DNA of 54,694 bases from Bacteriovoracales bacterium (lineage in GTDB: Bacteria > Bdellovibrionota > Bacteriovoracia > Bacteriovoracales > Bacteriovoracaceae), in assembly GCA_030149295.1 (NCBI GenBank), contig JASBRV010000069.1, positions 1-54,694 of the forward strand. The letters are read 5' to 3'. Positions 26,604-33,621 of this stretch are shown piece by piece. The translations under genes and the position numbers were made by a program. Below the pieces are notes generated by a model. The model made no database searches. It saw nothing but the letters and a program-made list of their open reading frames with translations, and had not been told where the DNA came from. Numbering within the stretch: the first letter of the stretch is position 1; each line of letters begins with the position of its first letter.

Positions 26604-27026
26604 ATGCCACAAGCGAAGCGTACAGAAACATGGGATGCCCCGATCGATAAAATTTTCGATGTCATTACGAAATACGAAGACTACCCTGAGTTTGTAGAAG
26701 GGTGTTCTAGTATCAACATACTCTCTCGTTCAGAAGGTGAGTCTAAAGTTGAATTTGGTCTCAATTTTATTAAAAAATTTAAATATGTTCTGGTTCTTAA
26801 AGAAGAGCGCCCCAATAGGATTTCTTGGTCTTTAGAGTCAGGGGATATCTTTAAAAGAAATGAAGGCTCTTGGGAGTTTAAAGATTTGGGCGATGGGCGA
26901 ACAGAAGTTAATTATGCCCTTGAAGTAGAAATTAAAGGATTCGCTCCCAAGAAGCTTGTAAACACACTTACAGAAAAGAATCTTCCGGCCATGCTAAAGA
27001 GCTATCACGATCGTTGCAAAGGTTAA
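26604..27026 (+). CDS. SRPBCC (RatA/COQ10-like) ligand-binding protein
   Basis: 140 residues, a single START/SRPBCC fold. It begins with KRTETWDAPIDKIFDVITKYEDYPEFVEG, cut here as TWDAPIDKIFDVI and YEDYPEFV, which is the typical Coq10/RatA opening. It ends with an amphipathic helix. Eukaryotic Coq10 binds ubiquinone, and E. coli RatA is described as affecting ribosome association; which role applies here is unknown. It lies in the glpX-yggS cluster with a 3-base gap to the next gene. Confidence 0.85.
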   Translation: MPQAKRTETWDAPIDKIFDVITKYEDYPEFVEGCSSINILSRSEGESKVEFGLNFIKKFKYVLVLKEERPNRISWSLESGDIFKRNEGSWEFKDLGDGRTEVNYALEVEIKGFAPKKLVNTLTEKNLPAMLKSYHDRCKG

Positions 27027-27029
27027 ATT

Positions 27030-27368
27030 ATGGATGACGATAACAAAAAAGAAGGCTCCCTTCAGGACATTATCAAAAGAGTGGTGAGTGTCGGCGTTGG
27101 CGCGGCATTTATGACTGAAGAGTCAGTTCGTAACCTACTTAATGACCTTCCTCTTCCCAAAGATATCGTTTCCGGTTTAGTTCAAAATGCAAAAGGGGCA
27201 AAAGAAGATTTCACGAAAAGCTTAAGAGAAGAGTTTAGTAAGTATTTAAAAGGTCTCGATCATGAGACTATTATTGATTACATAGCTGAAAATTATGAAG
27301 TTGAGGCCAAAGCAAGTTTTAACTTTAAGAAAAAAGATAAAAGCCCAGAGAAAAAGAGTTCTAAGTAA
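27030..27368 (+). CDS. Small helical protein of unknown function
   Basis: 112 residues, soluble. It has a hydrophobic stretch VVSVGVGAAFMTEESVRNLL, then amphipathic helices and a Lys/Ser-rich tail (KKKDKSPEKKSSK). Similar short proteins occur beside RatA-like and YggS genes in other delta-type proteobacteria, and their helical, phasin-like make-up is suggestive only. Gaps of 3 bases on both sides show that it is part of the glpX cluster. Confidence 0.72.
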   Translation: MDDDNKKEGSLQDIIKRVVSVGVGAAFMTEESVRNLLNDLPLPKDIVSGLVQNAKGAKEDFTKSLREEFSKYLKGLDHETIIDYIAENYEVEAKASFNFKKKDKSPEKKSSK

Positions 27369-27371
27369 ATC

Positions 27372-28085
27372 ATGAACAGAGCTGAGCTCATCGCCATTCG
27401 TTTAAATCTTATTGAAAGAAACTACCATCCAAATGCAAGGCCTACTCTTGTCGCTGTAACGAAAAAATGTCCTTTTACTGATATCGAGCATGCCTATAAT
27501 GCAGGTATAAGAGATTTTGGTGAAAATCGAATTGAAGAGCTAGAAGAAAAGGCTAGTTTGGCCGAAGAGTGTGGTCTTAATGATATCAACTGGCACTTTA
27601 TTGGTCAGATACAATCAAAAAAAATTAACCGGCTTTTAAGAATCAAGGGTCTTACGACCTTGCACTCTGTAGACACAACGGAGCTCTTACAAAAGATTAT
27701 GGATAAAGAACAGCATCTAATTGGTGAAAGGCTTAATATTATGCTGCAAGTAAATACCAGTAATGAGAGAGAAAAGTCAGGTTTCACCGATTGGGATGAG
27801 CTCGCAAAAGCGACAAACTTATTGCTCAAGAAAAAAGAGAGTAAACTCTATTTTCATGGTCTTATGACCATGAGTAAACTTCGCACCAATAAATTTCATG
27901 AAGACGCCCTTAAGTGCTTTGAACAGCTTTCAAAAATCAAGCAATCTCTAATGAAGGATTTTGATATCCCGGAGTTGAGACTTTCTATGGGAATGAGTGG
28001 TGATTATGAACTGGCCCTTCAGGTAGGCACTGACTATATCCGCCTCGGCTCATCCCTCTTCGCCCCCGATTCCAACAAAACCTAA
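27372..28085 (+). CDS. yggS: YggS-family pyridoxal-phosphate homeostasis protein
   Basis: 237 residues, full length. PLP-binding Lys31 lies in LVAVTKKCP; other family blocks are FGENRIEE, WHFIGQIQSKK, LHSVD, MLQVNTS, LMTM and LSMGMSGDYELAL. The protein binds PLP without known enzymatic activity and keeps cellular B6 and amino-acid pools in balance. It is the last gene of the glpX cluster. The stop codon is included in the left arm of the large inverted repeat that follows. Confidence 0.95.
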   Translation: MNRAELIAIRLNLIERNYHPNARPTLVAVTKKCPFTDIEHAYNAGIRDFGENRIEELEEKASLAEECGLNDINWHFIGQIQSKKINRLLRIKGLTTLHSVDTTELLQKIMDKEQHLIGERLNIMLQVNTSNEREKSGFTDWDELAKATNLLLKKKESKLYFHGLMTMSKLRTNKFHEDALKCFEQLSKIKQSLMKDFDIPELRLSMGMSGDYELALQVGTDYIRLGSSLFAPDSNKT

Positions 28086-28140
28086 AAGTGCGTGATACCT
28101 TTTGCTTCGCTACGCTTCACAAAAGGTATCACGCACTTTT
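28084..28140. repeat. 21-bp perfect inverted repeat built on GTGCGTGATACC
   Basis: The left arm AAAAGTGCGTGATACCTTTT plus G (28084-28104) pairs perfectly with 28120-28140 across a 15-base spacer (CTTCGCTACGCTTCA). The arm begins within the yggS stop codon. It could end yggS transcripts, but only four T follow the right arm. Its core resembles the dispersed GTGCCTGACACC-type repeats of other bacteria, so it is more likely a genome repeat. Confidence 0.8.
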
Positions 28141-28160
28141 GTCACACTTTTGTCAAAAAA

Positions 28161-28173
28161 GGTATCACGCACC
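28161..28173. repeat. Third copy of the repeat core (GGTATCACGCACC)
   Basis: GGTATCACGCACC at 28161-28173 repeats the right-arm core of the preceding inverted repeat. It is itself bracketed by an imperfect inverted repeat: TGTCAC..TTTT near 28140-28151 and AAAA..GTGACA near 28174-28184. Confidence 0.7.
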
Positions 28174-28212
28174 AAAAAAGTGACAGGGGAGTGGTGGCTA
28201 AGTAGTTGATAT

Positions 28213-28218
28213 TATAAT
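28213..28218 (+). promoter_or_regulatory. Consensus -10 box of a putative small RNA
   Basis: A perfect TATAAT at 28213-28218 in the gap after yggS. No matching -35 hexamer is seen at 16-18 bases, so an activator or an alternative -35 may be used. Expected transcription start is about 28225. Confidence 0.4.
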
Positions 28219-28224
28219 TAGAGA

Positions 28225-28385
28225 CTTGGCAGGGTCTTTGCTCATATATAGGGTAATCCCCCCCTCGATGTCCCGGCGAATCCCCCCTCGATGGTGACAT
28301 CAAATATTACGAGCAACCTATGGTTACTCTTTAAATATTGGGCCTTGCTGAAACGAAGCGTTTTCACCAAGGCCCAATTTTTTTT
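28225..28385 (+). ncRNA. Putative trans-acting small RNA with two C-rich motifs
   Basis: About 160 bases between a TATAAT box and a strong intrinsic terminator, with no coding frame. Two copies of AAT-C(6-7)-TCGATG occur at 28255-28270 and 28279-28293. The sequence GATGTC (28267-28272) can pair with GACATC (28296-28301), which places the second C-rich motif in a hairpin loop. A further hairpin (GAG.AACC/GGTT.CTC near 28311-28329) and the terminator follow. The C-rich loops are complementary to GGGGGA/GAGGGG-type ribosome sites, the design of known SD-pairing sRNAs. No Rfam family recognised; 6S, SRP RNA and tmRNA were considered and do not fit. Confidence 0.5.
28338..28385 (+). terminator. 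Strong intrinsic terminator
   Basis: TTGGGCCTTG (28338-28347) pairs with CAAGGCCCAA (28368-28377), with a weaker inner GAAAC/GTTTTC stem, and is followed by eight T (28378-28385). It lies 146 bases before the next gene and 250 bases after yggS, implying that a transcript starts in this gap. Confidence 0.85.
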
Positions 28386-28413
28386 GATTTCTATCTAATT
28401 TTCAGATGATCTA

Positions 28414-28433
28414 TGTAAATACAGTGGTTTACA
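28414..28433. repeat. Short inverted repeat, possible operator
   Basis: TGTAAA (28414-28419) and TTTACA (28428-28433) separated by 8 bases, about 100 bases before the oxygenase start. Size and spacing suit a dimeric repressor or activator site, but nothing identifies the protein. Confidence 0.3.
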
Positions 28434-28531
28434 GGAGAAACTTACTACAGAAGCGGTTTGAGGCTATTGACTCTGGGGGTTAAAAAAAGGAAAGTGGCGC
28501 ATCAGTTATTGAAGTTTACGGTGAGGGCATT

Positions 28532-29506
28532 ATGGAGACGACAACTTTGGAGACAAATACAGAAACACAAAAAAGGCAAGTTCCAGAACTTTCTCTCTTA
28601 AGCTACGTTGAGGGTAGTGACAATGATAGAGCAAAGTTTATCGATGGCCTTTTCGGTGGTCTTAAAGATTACGGTTTTATTATTTTAAAAGATCATATTG
28701 TTGATCAAAATAAAGTTGATCGTGCTTATGAATACGTGCACGAGTTTTTCCAACTGCCACAAGAAACCAAATTAAAGTATCACGATAAAAAGATCGCTGG
28801 TCAGCGTGGCCTCACTCCATTTGGAATGGAGCATGCTAAGAACAATCCTAACCCAGATCTAAAAGAGTTTTGGCATGTTGGTCGTGAACTTGCTGCGGAT
28901 TCTCAATATAAAGGTGTTTATCCAGAAAATTTGTGGCCAAGTGAGATACCAGAATTTAAGAAGGCCTTTACAGAGCTTTATGATGCAATGGATGCGACTT
29001 CGATCGTGCTTCTTGAAGCTCTTGGTGTGGCCTTAGACGTTAAGCCTGGCTTCTTTAAGGAAATGGTTAATGATGGAAACTCTATTTTAAGAACAATTCA
29101 CTATCCGCCAACAAAAGGACAAGACACTCAAAATTCAATTCGTGCAGCGGCTCATGAGGATATTAACCTGATTACTATGCTTGTAGGTGCTACTGCTTCC
29201 GGCCTGCAACTTCTTGATCGTGACGGCACTTGGTTGGATGTGAATTCTAAGCCAGGTCAGATCGTTGTTGATACCGGCGATATGATGAGCCGCTTAACTA
29301 ATGATGTTTTACCAGCGACCACTCACAGAGTTATTAACCCTGACTCTGACGGCGAAAGAAGATACTCTATGCCTTACTTTGTCCATCCTCATTCAAAAGC
29401 GATACTGAGCTGCTTAGATTCATGCGTTGGAGATGGTCGAAAATATGAAGATATTAGTGCGGGTGACTTTTTAGTCCAAAGACTTAAAGAAATCGGACTA
29501 ATGTAA
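28532..29506 (+). CDS. 2-oxoglutarate/Fe(II)-dependent oxygenase (isopenicillin-N-synthase-like)
   Basis: 324 residues. N-terminal DIOX_N region (about 18-125) and C-terminal double-stranded beta-helix with the iron triad His-x-Asp in AAHEDINLI and the distal His in TTHRV, plus R-x-S in RRYSMPYF for 2-oxoglutarate carboxylate binding. Bacterial members include ethylene-forming enzyme and gibberellin-like oxygenases; the substrate here is unknown. Start ATG follows GAGGG. It stands alone between two terminators (28338-28385 and 29504-29534). Confidence 0.92.
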   Translation: METTTLETNTETQKRQVPELSLLSYVEGSDNDRAKFIDGLFGGLKDYGFIILKDHIVDQNKVDRAYEYVHEFFQLPQETKLKYHDKKIAGQRGLTPFGMEHAKNNPNPDLKEFWHVGRELAADSQYKGVYPENLWPSEIPEFKKAFTELYDAMDATSIVLLEALGVALDVKPGFFKEMVNDGNSILRTIHYPPTKGQDTQNSIRAAAHEDINLITMLVGATASGLQLLDRDGTWLDVNSKPGQIVVDTGDMMSRLTNDVLPATTHRVINPDSDGERRYSMPYFVHPHSKAILSCLDSCVGDGRKYEDISAGDFLVQRLKEIGLM

Positions 29507-29534
29507 AAAAAGCTCCCTAAGGGAGCTTTTTTTA
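29504..29534. terminator. Bidirectional intrinsic terminator
   Basis: AGCTCCCT-A-AGGGAGCT (29511-29527) flanked by seven A on the left and seven T on the right. It ends the oxygenase gene on the plus strand and the small lipoprotein gene on the minus strand; the stop codons of both lie at its edges. Confidence 0.9.
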
Positions 29535-29717
29535 TGCTTTAGGTTCTTTCTTTTTACAGCATTTCTTTTTCTTATCTTTTTTCATGTCACATTGCTTTGA
29601 ACATTTCTCTTTCTTCTTCATGTCACACTTCTTTTCACATTTTTTACCATAAGAAGCACAACCCATAGCAAGAGTTAATAAGCTAAAGAGAGCTGCGGTT
29701 TTTAATATTTTTGTCAT
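29532..29717 (-). CDS. Tiny Cys/Lys-rich lipoprotein
   Basis: 61 residues. Lipoprotein signal peptide (MTKILKTAALFSLLTLAMGC) and a mature part almost entirely of Lys, Cys, Asp/Glu and Met, with a doubled C-x3-C-D-M-K-K unit and a terminal CC. The second of two adjacent ATGs (29717) lies 5 bases after AGGAGG and is chosen. Six cysteines in 40 residues suggest metal binding or cross-linking at the outer membrane, which is inference. It follows the beta-barrel-like gene on the same strand by 9 bases. Confidence 0.75.
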   Translation of the reverse strand: MTKILKTAALFSLLTLAMGCASYGKKCEKKCDMKKKEKCSKQCDMKKDKKKKCCKKKEPKA

Positions 29718-29726
29718 CATGACCTC

Positions 29727-30635
29727 CTAAAATCTTACGCCAATTGAGGCTTTGGTGTTAACTATATTTGTGGTTTGTTCGCTCGTATCAGTAAAGGACT
29801 CTGTTTGGGCCACACTTTCTGCGGCAAGTTCATAAAAGAGGGAATATTTTGGGCTTACTACACTGATGTATCCAAGTTTAACAATGGGAAGCGCCATGGT
29901 TGTTCCAGTTGAAACGGCTTCGTCAATGGTTGTATTGGAGAGACCGTAGCCGGCCGCTATTGAAAGATAGATGTTATCATCACTATTACTCAAATTCTCA
30001 AAGTGATAGGTGATTTGTCCGGTTGCGAGGTATCTATTTGTGGGTACATCAAGCGCTGGGTTTTGGATAGTCGCGTTCTCTCGATCGAAGCGAAAACCGG
30101 CGGCCCATTCCCAGTGGACAGCAAATCTTCTAGCGTAAAGAAATTCAAATTGGTAGCCAACTCTATTTTCTGTTTTGCTAACTTCTGTCTCACTAACCGA
30201 TTCACTCATAGCGAGAGTATAACTTCCTTGAATAATCCAACTGCCGCTTTCTTTAAAGACAAGTTCTTCTTTTGGAGCTAATTGAATTTTAGGGATTTCA
30301 GTCCATACATTTTCAATATTATTAGTATAGGTGACATAGTCACCCTTACCAAAAGGAACAGCTCCCCGTTTATCTTTGAGCTTCCATAAGGAAAGATTAC
30401 GGTTCACCTCTATCGCTCTTGCTGTAAAGGATGAGTTTTTCGTGGAGAAAAGAGATTCTTGGCCGAAGGATACTCCTTCTTCGGCTCCTCTTCTAATAAT
30501 AAAGGTTTTACCTGTAGTTGATACTGCTTGAATGAGAACCACTTCATCATCTGCATGAACGCTCTGTAGGAACGGTATTAATAAGAGCAGCAAAATTAAG
30601 CTAAGGAATGTTCGTCCGAGGTTGAATGACACCAT
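29727..30635 (-). CDS. Exported protein, probable outer-membrane beta-barrel
   Basis: 302 residues with signal peptide (to about VHADD). Residues 30-100 look like a small beta domain (VSTTGKTFIIRRGAEEG). From about 130 onward there are alternating amphipathic strands with aromatic ends, and the last residues NTKASIGVRF end in Phe, the C-terminal signature recognised by BAM. No specific porin family recognised. No ribosome site is visible before ATG. It shares a transcript with the Cys/Lys-rich lipoprotein gene downstream. Confidence 0.75.
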   Translation of the reverse strand: MVSFNLGRTFLSLILLLLLIPFLQSVHADDEVVLIQAVSTTGKTFIIRRGAEEGVSFGQESLFSTKNSSFTARAIEVNRNLSLWKLKDKRGAVPFGKGDYVTYTNNIENVWTEIPKIQLAPKEELVFKESGSWIIQGSYTLAMSESVSETEVSKTENRVGYQFEFLYARRFAVHWEWAAGFRFDRENATIQNPALDVPTNRYLATGQITYHFENLSNSDDNIYLSIAAGYGLSNTTIDEAVSTGTTMALPIVKLGYISVVSPKYSLFYELAAESVAQTESFTDTSEQTTNIVNTKASIGVRF

Positions 30636-30708
30636 ACTGTTATTGTAATCTAATCTTTAAGGTGAAGTAATGGAAAACAAATTCCGCCCCATAGTTGAGT
30701 GAATAGGT

Positions 30709-31470
30709 ATGAATAAGAAGCATTCCCTTGTCTTAGTAACCGTTGTGATTGTTTTGGGAGCTCTCTTCTTTTTCTTTAGGCGTTTTCAAAGGGCTCAAAG
30801 ATTCAGTCAGCGCCAACATAAGCTTGAGAGTCAACTCAAGCAAGCAACCAAAATTGATAAGAGTCAAAGAGGTCCAGATCAAGGTACTGATCAAGAGGAA
30901 GTCAAAAAGATGGCCCTCTTACCAAGAAAAGACAAGAAAGTCTCAGGGCCGGTGTTATCCATTAGAGGTTTTAAACTACCTCTAGAGCGTAGTGAGGCGC
31001 GAGGAGTCTTTAGTCTAGGAAGAGGAAAGTATGGACTTCTTCACCAAGTGCGGGCCATTCCAGTGGGAAAAGAGCCCATACGTGACCAATTCAATCCTGA
31101 GGACATCCATGGTGAATATGCTCGTCATTTAATCGTCAATAAAGAAGCCTTGGGTGAGGATCGTGAAGGTAAGCCTGTGGTAATTAACACCCATAATAAG
31201 AGAATTGGAATTGTGACTGGGATGGTCTCTGTTACTTTTGCCAAAGACTTTAGAGATAATATTTCTCTTTTGAGTGGTGCTAAAGAAAAATTTTCTGATT
31301 TAGGTATCTATAGAAAAAAAGACTTTTCTCATCTCAAACTCTCAGTGTGGGAGGCACAAGAAGATTTTGAGCTTGCAGCCCTTTTACAATTAGAGCAATG
31401 GTTGTTGGAGAAAAAAGAAGTGAAAAAAGCTCGAGTTGAAGTTATCGAATCCTTAAAAGTCGGGCAATAG
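30709..31470 (+). CDS. Membrane-anchored protein of unknown function
   Basis: 253 residues. One N-terminal helix (HSLVLVTVVIVLGALFFFF) followed by a very basic stretch FRRFQRAQRFSQRQ and a soluble domain of about 180 residues. The cytoplasmic/periplasmic side is ambiguous, as both sides of the helix are basic. The domain contains HNKRIGIVTGMVSVTF and ends in a helix-rich acidic/basic section. No family recognised. It stands alone and divergent from the barrel gene. Confidence 0.7.
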   Translation: MNKKHSLVLVTVVIVLGALFFFFRRFQRAQRFSQRQHKLESQLKQATKIDKSQRGPDQGTDQEEVKKMALLPRKDKKVSGPVLSIRGFKLPLERSEARGVFSLGRGKYGLLHQVRAIPVGKEPIRDQFNPEDIHGEYARHLIVNKEALGEDREGKPVVINTHNKRIGIVTGMVSVTFAKDFRDNISLLSGAKEKFSDLGIYRKKDFSHLKLSVWEAQEDFELAALLQLEQWLLEKKEVKKARVEVIESLKVGQ

Positions 31471-31569
31471 TGTTTAAGTTTTAAACAATTGATAAAAGGA
31501 AAATGTCTCTTTTGACTAAGTTTTATGCATATTAACTTAATCACTTAAATACCCGATAAAATAAGGGTT

Positions 31570-33618
31570 ATGAGTAAATGGTGGGGACTTTTTTTTATTT
31601 TCCTAATGGGTTGTATCGAAGCGCCTAAAAATGCCACGTCTCCTCAAAATTATAGTCCCAGTAATCCAACTGTTAATCGAACCAACTCTGAGACAACTCT
31701 AATTAGTGGAGTACCACCTAGTTTGGCTAAACAAGGAATTAACTATCGATATGATCCCGATATGAGCGTCCCTAGTGGCGTCACGGTGACTTCTCAAAAT
31801 CTTCCTTCTTGGGCCAGTCTGAATTCATCCACTGGTGTCATTACGGGCAGTCCTACTATTCTAGGCAATACCAATAATATTACGCTGACGGCAGTGAAAG
31901 GAATCGTTTATACCCAAATAGGTCCCTTTAGTTTGAGAGTTGTCGGTGATCCTCTTTACGATAGTCAGTGGCACCTAAAAAATAACGGGCAAAGTTCATT
32001 CGCTAGCAATGGGGGAGTTTCAGGAGTTGATCTTAATCTTCAAAAAAGTATTGAAGAAAATATCACTGGCCGTGGCGTTGTGGTGGCCGTAAGTGATTCG
32101 GGCTTAGAGCTTACACACCCTGATCTTCAAAATAAGCTTTTTGATTATCACAAAGATTATAATGACGGAGCAAGCAACTACCTTGGTGATCCTACCTCTT
32201 CTTCCGCTAGAGGAGATCACGGTACAAGCGTTGCTGGAATTATTGCAGCTGAAGGATGGAATGGAATAGGGGGACGAGGTATTGCCCCTGGTGCTTTAGT
32301 TAGCGGTCTTAATTACGTCAGTTCAACCCAGGCTCAAGTGTTTCAACTCGATCAAGCGACTGGTCCCTATAGCATTTTTAATTACTCTTATGGGTATAAC
32401 TTTTATCCTTCGTCTTTTCCTTGGGTAGATACTTATCAAGAGCAGCTTCTCTTTGGTTACACAACTGGAAGAGGGCGCTTAGGAAGTGTTTATGTTAAAT
32501 CTGCCGGCAATGAATACCGTGTGTGTGATTCAGACTATGGAGACACCTTTCCCATAAATGGAGGAATTTGTTATCAACACAGTGCTAATATTGATCCAGA
32601 AAATAACACTATCCCCATGATTGTTGTGGGGGCACTCAATGCAAATGGGCACAAGTCGAGTTATTCTTCTGTGGGCTCAAGTCTTTGGATCAGCGCCTTT
32701 GGCGGAGAGTTTGGATCGAGTAATCCTGCCATTGTAACTACGGATCAAGCAGGCTGTAACAAAGGATATTCCCGTTCAAATGTAACGACCTCCAACTTTA
32801 TGAAAGGAGATGATGAGCTAAATGAAGATTGTGATTACACCCACACTTTTAATGGAACCTCTTCTGCTGCGCCTATGGTTTCTGGTGTCATTGCTCTTAT
32901 GTTAGAGGCAAATCCAAGTCTGACGGCAAGAGAAGTAAAATATATTTTAGCGGTTACTGCTGATAAGATAACCGATCCTAACTTTACAGGAAGACCTCCT
33001 CATGAAAATTCAGACTTCTTTTCTCTTTCAGGACATACTTATGAGCAGGGCTGGGTGACTAACAATGCTGGTTTTTCTTTTCATAATCACTTTGGTTTTG
33101 GAAAGGTGAATGCCGATAGGGCAGTGGCCGCTGCTAAGGTTGTCTCCTTAGGATGGGGAGATCTGGTTCATCTTAATAAAGACTTTGATAACCCTGATTA
33201 TCAAAACTCCACAAATCGGGCGATTCCTGATGAATCAGCCGTTGGTACCTCTAGTACAATAAGCATAGGAGAATCCTTATATATTGAGAGTGTACAAGTA
33301 AAGCTCAATATCACTCATGGCAGACCTGGGGATTTAGGAATTGAACTGACAAGTCCTAGAGGGACAAAAAGTATTCTTCTTAATATCAATAACTCATTTC
33401 AAGTAGCTTTAGATGATAATGGAAGTCCTGAATGGGTTGCTGATCTAACAGATATGGTTTTAAGTTCAAATGCCTTTTATGGAGAAAATTCTCAAGGGAC
33501 ATGGACTTTAAGGGTCATTGATGGCCTTGGAACTGGCACCGGTTATGAATTTGATCAAAATAATTCTCAAACGGGAACACTAACTCAATGGGATCTCAAT
33601 ATTTCAGGTCACTATTAA
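31570..33618 (+). CDS. Subtilisin/kexin-like lipoprotein protease with P domain
   Basis: 682 residues. Lipobox LMGC with Cys15, so a lipoprotein. Residues 45-120 look like a cadherin-like putative Ig domain (LPSWASLNSSTGVITGSP). The S8 catalytic residues are Asp in VAVSDSGLELTHPDL (about 175), His in GDHGTSVAGI (about 216), Asn in SAGNEY (about 313) and Ser in NGTSSAAPMVSG (about 430). Residues 535-682 form a P/homoB domain (LTSPRGTKSILL, WTLRVIDG), as in proprotein convertases. It probably processes or degrades proteins at the cell surface. The convergent S8 gene ends 3 bases downstream. Confidence 0.94.
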   Translation: MSKWWGLFFIFLMGCIEAPKNATSPQNYSPSNPTVNRTNSETTLISGVPPSLAKQGINYRYDPDMSVPSGVTVTSQNLPSWASLNSSTGVITGSPTILGNTNNITLTAVKGIVYTQIGPFSLRVVGDPLYDSQWHLKNNGQSSFASNGGVSGVDLNLQKSIEENITGRGVVVAVSDSGLELTHPDLQNKLFDYHKDYNDGASNYLGDPTSSSARGDHGTSVAGIIAAEGWNGIGGRGIAPGALVSGLNYVSSTQAQVFQLDQATGPYSIFNYSYGYNFYPSSFPWVDTYQEQLLFGYTTGRGRLGSVYVKSAGNEYRVCDSDYGDTFPINGGICYQHSANIDPENNTIPMIVVGALNANGHKSSYSSVGSSLWISAFGGEFGSSNPAIVTTDQAGCNKGYSRSNVTTSNFMKGDDELNEDCDYTHTFNGTSSAAPMVSGVIALMLEANPSLTAREVKYILAVTADKITDPNFTGRPPHENSDFFSLSGHTYEQGWVTNNAGFSFHNHFGFGKVNADRAVAAAKVVSLGWGDLVHLNKDFDNPDYQNSTNRAIPDESAVGTSSTISIGESLYIESVQVKLNITHGRPGDLGIELTSPRGTKSILLNINNSFQVALDDNGSPEWVADLTDMVLSSNAFYGENSQGTWTLRVIDGLGTGTGYEFDQNNSQTGTLTQWDLNISGHY

Positions 33619-33621
33619 AGA

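Noticed and set aside
28255..28293. Two copies of a C-rich motif, looking like a short CRISPR or tandem repeat
   Set aside because: Only two units with an 8-base gap, part of a likely sRNA; no array or cas genes.
28225..28385. 6S RNA, SRP RNA or tmRNA
   Set aside because: No long closing stem with a central bubble, no SRP GGAAGC tetraloop region, and no tRNA-like ends.
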